Shown here in pieces: positions 8,107 through 17,464 of a stretch of DNA of 64,000 nt. The notes below the pieces were generated by a model, which was not told the DNA's origin, did no database searches, and saw only the letters and a list, made by a program, of their open reading frames with translations. Source of the stretch: Demequina oxidasica (GTDB taxonomy: Bacteria > Actinomycetota > Actinomycetes > Actinomycetales > Demequinaceae). The DNA is taken from NCBI RefSeq assembly GCF_000975115.1, contig NZ_BBRE01000004.1, positions 186,001 through 250,000 on the forward strand, written 5' to 3'. Position numbers and translations under genes: made by a program. Position 1 is the stretch's first letter, and every line of letters begins with the position of its first letter.

Positions 8107-8949
8107 GTGCTTCGCATCGCCGTCCCCAACAAGGGGTCACTGTCTGACCCGGCCTGCCAACTTCTCAAGGAGGCCGGCTACAAGCAGCGCCGGGACCCCC
8201 GCGAGCTGGTATTGGTTGACCACCGCAATGAAGTTGAGTTTTTCTTCCTGCGCCCGCGCGACGTCGCGGTCTACGTTGGGGCCGGTACCGTCCACGCTGG
8301 CATCACCGGCCGTGACCTGCTCCTTGACAGCGGAGCGAAGGCTGTCGAGACTCTCGAACTCGGCTTTGGTGGGTCGACCTTCCGCTACGCGGCTCCTGCC
8401 GGCGAGATCACCGACATCGAGCAGATTCAGGGTAAGCGCGTCGCAACCTCGTATCCGCACCTCGTCAAGAATCACCTCAAGTCCTTTGGCGTGGAGGCCA
8501 AGGTGGTCCGCCTCGACGGCGCCGTCGAGTCCTCCGTCCGCCTCGGGGTGGCCGATGTGGTCGCCGATGTTGTCTCCACCGGCACCACCCTTCGTGCTGC
8601 CGGTTTGGAGATCTTTGGGGAGCCACTGCTCAAGTCCGAGGCCATCCTGATTCGCGGCGCTGACGCGACCGAGGAGGACATCGCCGTGCTTACCGGTCGC
8701 CTTCGCGGAGTCCTGATGGCGCGCCAGTTCATCCTGGTCGACTACGACGTGCCCAACTCGAAACTAGACGCCGCGATCGCCGTCTCACCAGGAGCCGAGG
8801 GCCCCACCGTTACGCCGTTGCACGGCAAGGACTGGCACGCGGTGCGCGTGATGATTCCGCGCGTCGAGATGAACCAGATCATGGACCAGTTGTATGCCGC
8901 CGGTGCGCGGGCGATTCTCGCAACCGAACTCCTCGCGGTGCGGGTCTAG
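8107..8949 (+). CDS. hisG: ATP phosphoribosyltransferase, long form
   Basis: Catalyses the first, feedback-controlled step of histidine synthesis: ATP plus PRPP to phosphoribosyl-ATP. The 280-residue length and the C-terminal ACT-like segment (about 205-280) mark the long, histidine-inhibited form that needs no HisZ. LRIAVPNKGSL opens the protein, and the PRPP-binding region appears as ADVVADVVSTGTTLRAAGL. A GTG start follows AAGGAG by 6 nt. The gap to pafB is only 2 nt, so pafB may be read with hisEG. Confidence 0.95.
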   Translation: MLRIAVPNKGSLSDPACQLLKEAGYKQRRDPRELVLVDHRNEVEFFFLRPRDVAVYVGAGTVHAGITGRDLLLDSGAKAVETLELGFGGSTFRYAAPAGEITDIEQIQGKRVATSYPHLVKNHLKSFGVEAKVVRLDGAVESSVRLGVADVVADVVSTGTTLRAAGLEIFGEPLLKSEAILIRGADATEEDIAVLTGRLRGVLMARQFILVDYDVPNSKLDAAIAVSPGAEGPTVTPLHGKDWHAVRVMIPRVEMNQIMDQLYAAGARAILATELLAVRV

Positions 8950-8951
8950 TC

Positions 8952-10001
8952 ATGGCCCAGGCGGACGCGGCGGAGCGCCTACTCAACCTGATCATCGCGC
9001 TCACGAATGCGCCTCGCCGCATGACTCGTGACGAGATCAGGAACACAGTGGCGGGCTATTCCCCGCGTCCTCATGGCGCCAATGCTGCAGAGGCAAAGAG
9101 TTCCGACGACGCATTCGAGCGCATGTTTGAGCGCGATAAGAAGGCGCTTCGCGAACTAGGGGTGCCGCTGAGCACGGTCACGGATCCTCTTGACGGTGCC
9201 GACATTGGCTACAAGATCGTCGCCGCCGATGCCGCAATGCCTACGCTCGACCTCACCGCCTCCGAGGTCGCGGTGCTCAGTCTGGCCGCTGAGTACTGGC
9301 AAGGTGCCACTCTTGGCGATGATGCGCGCCTGGGGCTGACTAAGTTGGCCTCCCACACCCCTCACCAGGTCACCGAGCCGATGCCGTGGTCGGCCCTTTC
9401 CACGTCGTCTCGCGACGCCACGTCGGCGTTCGTTGACGCAATCCACGAGCGTCAGTGCGTCCGCTTCGATTACACGTCGGTGACCTCGGGAAGCGCAATC
9501 CGCAACGTCCAACCGTGGCGCCTGCTGGTGCGCGGCGGCACCGAGTACCTAGTGGGCCTCGACATCGACAAGGGCGAAACCCGCACGTATCGCGTGAGTC
9601 GCGTTCACGGTCAGATCAAGCTCGTCGGCGAACCGGGGTCTTTTGAGCGTCCCGAGGTAGTCCCCGACTCCATCTTCAGCGACGCGGTGGGGGGCGACGC
9701 GATTATCGCGCTACGTCCGGAATCCGGCTACGCGCTCCGTGCACGAGCGACGGCGCTTGATACGTCGGCGGCACGTGAGATCGCAGTGGAGTCCGCCTCC
9801 ATTGGGGTCACCGCAACCGAGCTTGCGAACGAGCACGCACCGGGGCAGTGGGAGCTTTTCAAGGTGCACTACGAGCACCTTGACCTGTTGCGGGACGAGA
9901 TTCTGTCGCTGCGGGGTGCAGCGAAGGTCATTATGCCCGAGGCGCTGGCGGCCTCGGTTGTCGACTACGCACGTAAGGCGCTGGAGGTGGCCCGTGGCTG
10001 A
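8952..10001 (+). CDS. pafB: WYL-domain transcriptional regulator PafB
   Basis: PafB and PafC form a regulator that activates the mycobacterial DNA-damage response. This 349-residue protein opens with a helix-turn-helix domain typical of PafB (ERLLNLIIALTNAPRRMT, then FERMFERDKKALRELGVPL). A WYL domain follows at about 150-240, with VQPWRLLVRGGTEYLVGLD and RTYRVSRVHG. The C-terminal extension reaches residue 349. It overlaps the pafC start by 8 nt. No proteasome gene lies beside it here, unlike the mycobacterial locus. Confidence 0.9.
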   Translation: MAQADAAERLLNLIIALTNAPRRMTRDEIRNTVAGYSPRPHGANAAEAKSSDDAFERMFERDKKALRELGVPLSTVTDPLDGADIGYKIVAADAAMPTLDLTASEVAVLSLAAEYWQGATLGDDARLGLTKLASHTPHQVTEPMPWSALSTSSRDATSAFVDAIHERQCVRFDYTSVTSGSAIRNVQPWRLLVRGGTEYLVGLDIDKGETRTYRVSRVHGQIKLVGEPGSFERPEVVPDSIFSDAVGGDAIIALRPESGYALRARATALDTSAAREIAVESASIGVTATELANEHAPGQWELFKVHYEHLDLLRDEILSLRGAAKVIMPEALAASVVDYARKALEVARG

Positions 10002-10914
10002 GAAGGCACTTCCGCGACTGACTAGGCTGCTCGGGATTATGACCTACGTGCAAGACGAGGGTGAGGCGCCGTTCGTGGACCTCGCGGAGAAGTTTGACGT
10101 CAGCGTCGAGACCATTCGCAAGGACATCAACGCGCTCTGGGCGTCGGGATTGCCTGGCTATGCCGGCGGCGACCTCATCGACTTCGACAGCTACCTTTTT
10201 GACCAGGACGTCGCATCCATCATTGACAGCCAAGGCGTCACCCAGGTCAGGCTCAGTACACGAGAGGGCGTGGCCCTGGTGGGAGCACTGGCAAGCATGA
10301 TCGCCTCAGGCGCAGCCCCCGCGGTTGCTTCTAGCGCGAGGGACAAGATAGGCGAGATGCTGGGTGCGGACGACCCAGTTGTGGTGCAACCCATCGCAGA
10401 CGTCGACCACAACATCACGGCATCGCTCCAAGACGCAGTGACCCGCGGCCGCGTGATCGATGTCGAGTATGTGGACGCAGCCGATCATCGTACTTCGCGG
10501 ACCATTGAGCCCCACCGCTTGGTCGCAATCGATGGGGTGGCGTACGTCGAATGCTTCTGCCGGCGAGCGCAGGATTACCGCACCCTGCGCATCGGCCGCA
10601 TTGTGGGCGTTCAGGTTCGCAACGAGGAAGTCATCGCCCCGCCCGCGGACTCCAGTGGCTTTACCTTGGTTTCGCAGTTCGAGGCAACGGTAGTGGCCGC
10701 CAGGGGCTCACGCTGGGTACTCGAGGACCTCCCCGGGGTCAAGATTGAGGATGTGGGCGATGACGTACGGGCCACCTTCGACGTCGTTGACGTGGATTGG
10801 GTGGCCGACAGGCTATTGGCCATCGCTCCCTATCTGCGTGCCGTAGAGCCTAAATCTGTACGTGCTGCACTCGCCCAACACGCGAATGCTGTGCTGGCCA
10901 CCGTCGCCGGTTAG
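9994..10914 (+). CDS. pafC: WYL-domain transcriptional regulator PafC
   Basis: Partner of PafB; in mycobacteria the two proteins form a complex, or in some species one fused protein, that switches on DNA-repair genes. The 306-residue protein starts AEKALPRLTRLLGIMTYVQ and has an HTH segment (VDLAEKFDVSVETIRKDINAL), then a WYL domain near 175-240 (TIEPHRLVAIDGVAYVECFC) and a C-terminal domain. GTG 9994 is chosen because GGAGG lies 6 nt upstream and the start overlaps the pafB stop. Earlier in-frame codons would run through pafB in another frame. Confidence 0.9.
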   Translation: MAEKALPRLTRLLGIMTYVQDEGEAPFVDLAEKFDVSVETIRKDINALWASGLPGYAGGDLIDFDSYLFDQDVASIIDSQGVTQVRLSTREGVALVGALASMIASGAAPAVASSARDKIGEMLGADDPVVVQPIADVDHNITASLQDAVTRGRVIDVEYVDAADHRTSRTIEPHRLVAIDGVAYVECFCRRAQDYRTLRIGRIVGVQVRNEEVIAPPADSSGFTLVSQFEATVVAARGSRWVLEDLPGVKIEDVGDDVRATFDVVDVDWVADRLLAIAPYLRAVEPKSVRAALAQHANAVLATVAG

Positions 10915-10945
10915 ACTGTCTCAACGACATTTAAGGGAGTACATC

Positions 10946-11266
10946 ATGGGTGCATTGAAGGGCTGGCACATTGTTGTCCTGCTCGTAGTCGTTTTGCTGT
11001 TGTTTGGCGCGCCCAAGCTTCCCGAGCTGGCGAGGTCCATCGGTAAGTCATTGCACATCCTCAAGGACGAGGCGAAGTCGCTCACCAATGATGACGACGA
11101 GGCCACGGGGCCGACTCAGGCAAATCCGGGACCCACTCACCCGGCGTCGACCGCGACGCCTCCCGCCAACGCGCAGACCACGAACGATGCGGCGAACGCA
11201 TCACCCACCGAGGTCCACCCGAGCTCGACGTCGCCCAACGGCGACACCGAGACGCGTGGCCAGTAA
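10946..11266 (+). CDS. tatA: Sec-independent translocase protein TatA
   Basis: Forms the pore-like oligomer of the twin-arginine pathway that exports folded proteins. The 106-residue protein has a short N-terminal membrane helix (about 7-20, HIVVLLVVVLLLFGAPKLPE) with the conserved FG hinge, then an amphipathic helix (LARSIGKSLHILKDEAKSL). A disordered Pro, Thr and Asn-rich tail follows. ATG 10946 has AAGGGAG 7 nt upstream. The 3' end overlaps tatC by 11 nt. The pafB-pafC-tatA-tatC order is well known in actinobacteria. Confidence 0.95.
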   Translation: MGALKGWHIVVLLVVVLLLFGAPKLPELARSIGKSLHILKDEAKSLTNDDDEATGPTQANPGPTHPASTATPPANAQTTNDAANASPTEVHPSSTSPNGDTETRGQ

Positions 11267-12068
11267 GTCTGCGCGCCGGAAGCTAAACCCCGACGCGCGG
11301 ATGCCGCTGCGGGAACACCTCGCGGAGTTTCGCAAGCGCATCATCCTGGTCGCCATTGGCGTAGCCGTCTTCACGGTGGCCGGTTGGTTCTTTTACACGC
11401 CGGTGTTCGAGGCTCTTCAGGCGCCAGTTCTTGCTGCCGCCGAAGAGGGCAATGGACTGGTATCCATCAACTTTGAGGGTCTAGCAACGGCGCTGGACAT
11501 GCAGATTAAAGTCTCTGTGGTCATTGGTGTGGTGGCCAGCTCTCCCTGGTGGCTCTATCAGTTATGGGCATTCGTTTCGCCCGGACTGAACCGCAAGGAA
11601 CGTGGCTACACCGGAGCGTTCCTGGGCGCCGCGGTCCCGCTGTTCTTGGGAGGTGTGGCTCTGGCATGGTGGGTGTTCCCGCACGCGGTCCAGATTCTTA
11701 CCGACTTTCGCCCCGAGAACACCGCAAACCTGCTTAATGCTCAGATGTTCATGACGTTTGCAATGCGCTTGGTGCTGGCGTTCGGCTTCGCCTTTGTGTT
11801 TCCCGTGGTTATGGTCGCGCTCACCTGGGCTGGCACTGTCAGTTCACGGACGTGGCTCAAGGGATGGCGTTGGGCAGTCATGGGCATCTTTGTGTTCGCC
11901 GCCATCATGACTCCCACGCCCGACGCCATCACGATGATCATCATGGCTATCCCCATGTGCGGCCTGTACTTTGGCGCTATCGGAGTGGGCGCATTACGAG
12001 AGCGTTTGCTACGGTCACGGGCCGCGCGAGAGGACGCCGTGAACTCCGGACGTACCGCCGACGCATGA
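11256..12068 (+). CDS. tatC: Sec-independent translocase protein TatC
   Basis: Multi-spanning inner-membrane receptor that binds the twin-arginine signal peptide. The 270-residue protein shows the family start MPLREHLAEFRKRI near residue 16, then six hydrophobic segments. Also present are SSPWWLYQLWAFVSPGLNRKER and, further on, FALRLVLAFGFAFVFPVV-like and FVFAAIMTPTPDAITM stretches. The GTG at 11256 overlaps the tatA stop; a later ATG at the MPLREH segment is an alternative. The stop overlaps the next gene (ATGA). Confidence 0.94.
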   Translation: MASKSARRKLNPDARMPLREHLAEFRKRIILVAIGVAVFTVAGWFFYTPVFEALQAPVLAAAEEGNGLVSINFEGLATALDMQIKVSVVIGVVASSPWWLYQLWAFVSPGLNRKERGYTGAFLGAAVPLFLGGVALAWWVFPHAVQILTDFRPENTANLLNAQMFMTFAMRLVLAFGFAFVFPVVMVALTWAGTVSSRTWLKGWRWAVMGIFVFAAIMTPTPDAITMIIMAIPMCGLYFGAIGVGALRERLLRSRAAREDAVNSGRTADA

Positions 12069-13012
12069 GCCGCATCGGCGTCATCACCAACCCCACTGCC
12101 GGCTCCGGCCGCGGAGCGCGTTGGGGCGCTGAGGCGCTGACCGCGTTGTCTGCAAGCGGACACCAGATACGTGACCTATCCCGAGGGACCTGGGCCGCGT
12201 CGTACGAGGCGGCCATGGAGCATCGGCGGGGCCTGGACGCCCTGGTGGTGGTCGGCGGTGACGGCATGGTGCATCTCGGCATTCAAGTGTGTGGCGAACG
12301 CAAATTGCCGCTCGGTATCGTCGCGGCAGGTTCCGGAAACGATGCGGCGGAGAGCCTGGGGCTCCCCATCCATGACATCGAGGCGTCAGTCAGGCGAATC
12401 CATGAGGGACTCTCTGGGATAGTCGCCCGGATCGACCTGGGCGTGATCACCGGCGCTACCGTCGACTTCCCCTCCAAGCCGCGATATTTCATCGCGGTGC
12501 TGTCCGCAGGAATCGATGCGGCAATCGCGGCTTATGGGTCAAACCTGACCTTCCCGCGCGGACCGCTCAAATACAAAGTCGCGACGCTACGAGAGTTGCC
12601 GCGCTTTAAGCCATACGGTGTACGGGTCAAGGTTGACGGCAACGAGTGGACCCAGCGCTGCACTCTTGTTGCAGTCGCCAATGGCACCGTCTTCGGCGGT
12701 GGTCTCAAGGTGTCCCCGGATTCAGTGCTCAACGACGGTGTGCTGGAACTCGTGCTGGCGGAGCCACTCAGCCGGCGTTCCATCCTCAAGCTTTTTCCTA
12801 AGTTGTACGACGGGTCTCACCTGGCAGATGAACGGATCCGCGTCATCCCAGCGACCAAGATCGAAATCACGCCGTTTGGGGACGTTGAGGGTGGTCAGGG
12901 AGCGGCGTTGCCACCCGCCTTCGCCGACGGCGAGCAGGTGGGACGTGCCCCGATGACCGTCACTGTTGCGCCTGGGGCGTTGCGCGTTCTGGGCGCGACG
13001 CTAGCCAAGTAG
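12065..13012 (+). CDS. Diacylglycerol/lipid kinase family protein
   Basis: Probable soluble or membrane-associated lipid kinase of the DagK/YegS fold that phosphorylates diacylglycerol or a related lipid with ATP. The 315-residue protein shows the phosphate loop ITNPTAGSGRG (about 7-17), the nucleotide motif GGDGM (64-68, usually GGDGT) and GSGND (89-93), then the C-terminal beta-sandwich domain. ATG 12065 overlaps the tatC stop by 4 nt, so it belongs to the pafBC-tat operon. The exact lipid substrate cannot be told from sequence. Confidence 0.85.
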   Translation: MSRIGVITNPTAGSGRGARWGAEALTALSASGHQIRDLSRGTWAASYEAAMEHRRGLDALVVVGGDGMVHLGIQVCGERKLPLGIVAAGSGNDAAESLGLPIHDIEASVRRIHEGLSGIVARIDLGVITGATVDFPSKPRYFIAVLSAGIDAAIAAYGSNLTFPRGPLKYKVATLRELPRFKPYGVRVKVDGNEWTQRCTLVAVANGTVFGGGLKVSPDSVLNDGVLELVLAEPLSRRSILKLFPKLYDGSHLADERIRVIPATKIEITPFGDVEGGQGAALPPAFADGEQVGRAPMTVTVAPGALRVLGATLAK

Positions 13013-13015
13013 CCT
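13010..13015 (+). promoter_or_regulatory. -10 box (TAGCCT) for leaderless helY
   Basis: TAGCCT fits TANNNT and ends 7 nt before the helY ATG at 13023. It overlaps the stop codon of the preceding kinase gene. No Shine-Dalgarno sequence is present. Confidence 0.5.
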
Positions 13016-13022
13016 GGGATGC

Positions 13023-15854
13023 ATGACACCTCCAGCGGACAGCGACAGCTCAAGCGCTAGCGAACCATCACCCGCGGAGCGGTACGCCGCGGCTAAGGCG
13101 CGCACCCGGCGCGGTGACCTCGAGCTCTTCATTCAGTCTCTCAAGTTCCCGCTCGACGACTTCCAACGCGAGGCCTGCGAGGTAGTAGCAGACGGCCACT
13201 CGGTGTTGGTGGCGGCCCCCACAGGCGCCGGCAAGACCATCGTGGGAGAGTACGCACTGCGTCACGCTTTTGATCAGGGAGAGAAGGCGTTCTACACCAC
13301 GCCTATCAAGGCGCTGAGTAATCAGAAGTTTCAGGACCTGCGCGCGGTCTACGGTGCTGAGAATGTGGGGCTGCTGACAGGGGATACGTCCATCAACTCC
13401 GAGGCGGACATCGTGGTGATGACCACCGAGGTGCTGCGCAACATGATCTATGCCGGCTCGCGCACCCTGGATCGCCTTGGCGTGGTGGTGCTGGACGAGG
13501 TTCACTACCTGGCAGACCGCTTCCGCGGTTCGGTGTGGGAAGAGGTCATCATCCACCTGAACGAGCGCACGTCAATTGTCGCGCTCTCCGCCACTGTCTC
13601 CAACGCCGAGGAATTTGGCGCCTGGCTCCACGAGGTGCGCGGGGACACGCGCGTCATCGTCTCCGAGCGACGCCCCGTACCGCTGTGGCCCCACGTGATG
13701 ATGCGGGAGGGAATCTTCGACCTGTACTCGCCGGGAGTCGACCCCCAAAACCCTGGTCCCACTCCCGCACTGAACCCCGAGATCGAGGCGATCACGCGCC
13801 GGGACCGCACGCGCGACAGCCGCAGTAGCTTCAATCAGGGCCGGCACGGTCGCCACCAGCATCGGTCCGGAGGTCACCGCCCGGGAGGCGGCGACTCCAA
13901 ACCGCGAGGGCGCCGTAGCCCCCCGCGGTTCGCGGTAGTCGACGTACTCGACCAGCAAGCGCTGCTGCCTGCCATCGTCTTCGTGTTCTCCCGCGCGGGT
14001 TGTGAAGACGCGGTGGACCAGGTGCGCAGGTCCGGCCTAGTGCTGACCGACGAGCACCAGCGCCGGCGGATCGCTGACATCATTGACGAGCGCTGCGCCG
14101 GCATCCCCACCGAGGACCTGGGCGCCCTGCAATTTGACCATTGGCGCGACCACCTCGAGGCGGGCATCGCCGCACACCACGCGGGCATGATTCCACTCTT
14201 CAAGGAAGTGGTGGAGGAGTTGTTCGGGGCCGGCCTGATCAAGGTGGTCTACGCGACGGAGACCCTGGCACTAGGTATCAACATGCCGGCACGGTCCGTA
14301 GTGCTCGAGAAGCTGGTGAAGTGGGACGGGAAGGGGCACAAGGACCTCACGGCGGGGGAGTACACGCAGTTGACTGGCCGTGCCGGTCGCCGCGGAATCG
14401 ACGTAGAGGGTCACGCGGTGGTGGTCGAGCACCCCGGCTTCGACGCCGCTCAGTTGGGACGCTTGGCGTCGCGGCGCACCTACCCGTTGATTAGTTCCTT
14501 CCAGCCGTCGTACAACATGACCATCAACCTGCTGTCGTCGTCGGGCGTTGAGCGCTCGCGCGAGGTGCTCGAGATGTCCTTCGCGCAATACCAGGCGGAC
14601 CAGGGCGTGGTGGGCAAGGCCCGGCGTGCTAAGGATCTGGACGCTACGTTGGCTGGCTACAAGGACGCGGTGACGTGCTCCAAGGGCAACTTTATGGAGT
14701 ACGCCGCGTTGCGGGAGAAGATTGCGCGCTCTCAGAAGGGAAGCGCCAAGCAGGTTAAGGCTGCCATGCGCGAGGCCACCGCGGACACGCTGTCGGCGCT
14801 TCGCCGCGGGGATGTGGTCAAGATTGGCGGCGGCCGCCGCGCCGGACTGGCCGTGGTGGTCATTCCCGACGCCGATGCCTCGGCTCCCCGTCCCACTGTC
14901 GTCACCGACCAGGGCCGAATCTTCCGGCTCGCGCTGTCCGAACTTCATCATGGGCTCGACGTCGCAGGTGCAGTCCCAGTGCCCAAGAAGTTCGACTCCA
15001 GGAATGCGCGCAGCCGTAGCGAGCTTGCTCAGGTAGTCGTTAACGCCAAACCCACCTTTGATCTCAACGCTCACAAGAAGGCCAAACGTCAAGGGATCGC
15101 TGACGCTGGTGGACTCGAACGCGAGACCGAGGCGCTGAGGCGCAAGATGCGTGCACATCCTTGTCACCATTGCCCAGACCGCGAGTCACATGCCCGATGG
15201 GCCGAGCGTTACTTCCGTACTTTGCGCGACAAGGACAAGATCGCTAATGAGATCTCCCGCGCGACCGGTTCCATCGCGCGCATCTTTGACCGCCGCCTGG
15301 CTGTTCTGGGCGACCTTGGATATGTCGAGGGCTCCGGGACGGAGATTTCGGTGACGGAGGCGGGCGCCATGATGCGCACGCTCTACTCGGAGAACGACCT
15401 CGTGATGTCCGAGTGCCTGCGAATGGGTGTGTGGAACGACCTGACGCCACCTGCACTCGCCGCGGCCGTATCTACGTTGCTGTACAACGGTCGGCGCGAG
15501 GATGAGAACCGCACGCCGAACATTCCAGGCGGACCGCACGGCGTGCTGGGCACTGCTCTCAATGAGACAGTACGAGTCTGGTCGCGCATTGACGACCTCC
15601 AAGGCGCCCATCACCTGCCTGAGCTCAACGCGCCTCATTGGGGGATCGTGGGCGCCATCCACGGGTGGGCACAGGGCAAGAGCCTCGCTGCCTCACTCAA
15701 AGGAACCGACACTGCGCCGGGCGATATGGTGCGCTGGTGCAAGCAGGTGATCGACATTCTTGATCAGGTGGCGCAGGTAGCCCCCAATGAAGTGGTCCAG
15801 GGGCGGGCACGTGCCGCGATCGACGGCATGCGCCGGGGAGTGGTCGCGTACTAG
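13023..15854 (+). CDS. helY: Ski2/Mtr4-like DEAD/DEAH-box helicase HelY
   Basis: Probable ATP-dependent RNA helicase of the Ski2-like class conserved in actinobacteria. In 943 residues the Walker A motif APTGAGKT lies at 65-72, motif II DEVH at 158-161 and motif VI QLTGRAGRRG at 449-458. A C-terminal Ski2/DSHCT-type helical domain fills about 770-943. A Gly, Arg and His-rich insert near 260-300 (for example RSGGHRPGGG) separates the two RecA-like lobes and may bind RNA. The start is set by the leaderless -10 box and the first family-like residues. Confidence 0.92.
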   Translation: MTPPADSDSSSASEPSPAERYAAAKARTRRGDLELFIQSLKFPLDDFQREACEVVADGHSVLVAAPTGAGKTIVGEYALRHAFDQGEKAFYTTPIKALSNQKFQDLRAVYGAENVGLLTGDTSINSEADIVVMTTEVLRNMIYAGSRTLDRLGVVVLDEVHYLADRFRGSVWEEVIIHLNERTSIVALSATVSNAEEFGAWLHEVRGDTRVIVSERRPVPLWPHVMMREGIFDLYSPGVDPQNPGPTPALNPEIEAITRRDRTRDSRSSFNQGRHGRHQHRSGGHRPGGGDSKPRGRRSPPRFAVVDVLDQQALLPAIVFVFSRAGCEDAVDQVRRSGLVLTDEHQRRRIADIIDERCAGIPTEDLGALQFDHWRDHLEAGIAAHHAGMIPLFKEVVEELFGAGLIKVVYATETLALGINMPARSVVLEKLVKWDGKGHKDLTAGEYTQLTGRAGRRGIDVEGHAVVVEHPGFDAAQLGRLASRRTYPLISSFQPSYNMTINLLSSSGVERSREVLEMSFAQYQADQGVVGKARRAKDLDATLAGYKDAVTCSKGNFMEYAALREKIARSQKGSAKQVKAAMREATADTLSALRRGDVVKIGGGRRAGLAVVVIPDADASAPRPTVVTDQGRIFRLALSELHHGLDVAGAVPVPKKFDSRNARSRSELAQVVVNAKPTFDLNAHKKAKRQGIADAGGLERETEALRRKMRAHPCHHCPDRESHARWAERYFRTLRDKDKIANEISRATGSIARIFDRRLAVLGDLGYVEGSGTEISVTEAGAMMRTLYSENDLVMSECLRMGVWNDLTPPALAAAVSTLLYNGRREDENRTPNIPGGPHGVLGTALNETVRVWSRIDDLQGAHHLPELNAPHWGIVGAIHGWAQGKSLAASLKGTDTAPGDMVRWCKQVIDILDQVAQVAPNEVVQGRARAAIDGMRRGVVAY

Positions 15855-15922
15855 CGCAGTTGTTCGGCGTCTCGGTTTGGCATCAGCTGTCGCGCCTGTA
15901 ATGCGCCCGCCACCGGCTCGTT

Positions 15923-15928
15923 TAGGCT
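15923..15928 (+). promoter_or_regulatory. -10 box (TAGGCT) for leaderless lnt
   Basis: TAGGCT ends 6 nt before the GTG at 15935. Two GTG codons stand in tandem (15932 and 15935); the 6-nt spacing seen at other starts in the window favours the second. Confidence 0.6.
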
Positions 15929-15934
15929 TGCGTG

Positions 15935-17464
15935 GTGTCCAAGTTTGTGAACCTCATCGCCGCGGTGTTCGCTGGCATTTTGATGACCCTCGCGTTCCCC
16001 GACTTTGGTATCTGGCCGCTCGCCTTCCTCTCCATCACCGTGCTGTGGTTTGCGCTGCGCGGCGCCACCGCCTGGGGTGGGTTCTTCCTAGGCTGGGCGT
16101 TCGGCATCGTTTTTCTTGCGCCGTTGCTGTGGTGGGCGTTCGTGGCAGTCGGCCCCGTGCCGTGGATCGCGCTCACCATAGCCGAGGCTCTGGCGTTCGC
16201 CCTTTTTGGCATGGCCTGGGCGCACGTGCGTCGTTCTGGGATGTTCGAGGAGCGACAGTGGGCCATGGCTCCGGCTTTCGCAGCACTATGGGTCGCCGTG
16301 GAGCAGCTTCGGTCGATGTTCCCGTTTGGGGGATTCCCTTGGGGACGCATCGCTCACGCCCTTGCTGACTCGCCCACGGCACGGTTCGCGTGGCTCGGCG
16401 GCGTTCCACTTGCCAGCTTCATCGCTGTGTTCATTGGTGTGCTCATCGCGCTCTTCCTGGAATTCTTGATCTTGCGCCGTGCGTTGCCCGCTGCCATTGC
16501 CCTCTTTGTCGCGGTAGCAGCGCTTTTTGGCGGCATTCAACTGCCCATCAACACTCAGGCTCAGAATGGCTCGATCGCCCTGGGAATCATCCAGGGTGAC
16601 GTCCCGAATGACGGGCTCGATAGCTTTAGCCAGGCGCGTCTCGTCACGCAGAATCACCTCGCGGGAACCCAAGCGTTGGTGGATTCCGATCCCGGTCCTA
16701 TTGACCTCCTCGTGTGGCCGGAGAACGCCGTCGATGTCGATCCACGGGGCGATGCTCAGAGTGCCGGTGACGTGACCATGGCGGCCCAACTAGCCGATGC
16801 GCCACTGTTGTTTGGCACCGTCGATTACACACCGGCCGAGGGGCGCTACAACACCTCTGTCCTGTGGAGTACCACCGGTGACGTCCTCGACACGTATAGC
16901 AAGCAGCGTCCCGCCCCGTTCGCGGAGTACATTCCGATCCGGGAGATTGCCCGCATGTTCTCGCCGGAGGTGGACCGGGTCACACAGGACGTGATTCCTG
17001 GCGTAGGCGTGGCCACCATGGATGTGCCTATTGCGAGTAGGGGAGAAAAAGTGCGCATCGGCACAGTGATCTGCTTCGAAGTGGCTTACGACCAGATCGT
17101 TCGCGATGCGGTGGCGGACGGTGCCGAGCTGCTGATTGTTCAGACCAACAATGCGTCGTTCGGCTTCACTGCTGAAAGCACGCAGCAGCTGGCGATGGCT
17201 CGCATGCGTGCCATCGAGACGGGGCGCGTCACCATTCAGGACTCGACCGTGGGCGTGAGCGCCGTGATCGACCCGCGCGGCCGCGTGCTGCAGGAAACTG
17301 GACTCTTCACGGCGGAGCAAATGTACGCGGACGTCGCGTTGCGCACCGAGGTCACGCCGGCGGTTCGCTTTGGCCCGGTGATTCACTGGGGCTTCCTCAT
17401 TGTGCCGTGGTTCATCTTGCTATTCGCCGTGCGCGGCAGGCTTGCAAAGAGGTACGAGTGGTAG
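15935..17464 (+). CDS. lnt: Apolipoprotein N-acyltransferase
   Basis: Adds the third acyl chain to the N-terminal cysteine of lipoproteins, at the outer face of the cytoplasmic membrane. The protein is 509 residues. The first 200 or so form hydrophobic helices, followed by a nitrilase-fold domain. The catalytic triad is visible as E263 (LVWPENAVD), K323 (YSKQRPAPFAEYIPIR) and C380 (TVICFEVAYD), and a last membrane helix ends the protein. It overlaps ppm1 by 7 nt. In mycobacteria Lnt and Ppm1 functions are sometimes fused in one polypeptide; here they are separate. Confidence 0.94.
   Translation: MSKFVNLIAAVFAGILMTLAFPDFGIWPLAFLSITVLWFALRGATAWGGFFLGWAFGIVFLAPLLWWAFVAVGPVPWIALTIAEALAFALFGMAWAHVRRSGMFEERQWAMAPAFAALWVAVEQLRSMFPFGGFPWGRIAHALADSPTARFAWLGGVPLASFIAVFIGVLIALFLEFLILRRALPAAIALFVAVAALFGGIQLPINTQAQNGSIALGIIQGDVPNDGLDSFSQARLVTQNHLAGTQALVDSDPGPIDLLVWPENAVDVDPRGDAQSAGDVTMAAQLADAPLLFGTVDYTPAEGRYNTSVLWSTTGDVLDTYSKQRPAPFAEYIPIREIARMFSPEVDRVTQDVIPGVGVATMDVPIASRGEKVRIGTVICFEVAYDQIVRDAVADGAELLIVQTNNASFGFTAESTQQLAMARMRAIETGRVTIQDSTVGVSAVIDPRGRVLQETGLFTAEQMYADVALRTEVTPAVRFGPVIHWGFLIVPWFILLFAVRGRLAKRYEW

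Noticed and set aside
13800-13930. Gly/Arg/His-rich insert in HelY as a frameshift
   Set aside because: The frame is open and both RecA lobes stay in register; a flexible insert explains it.
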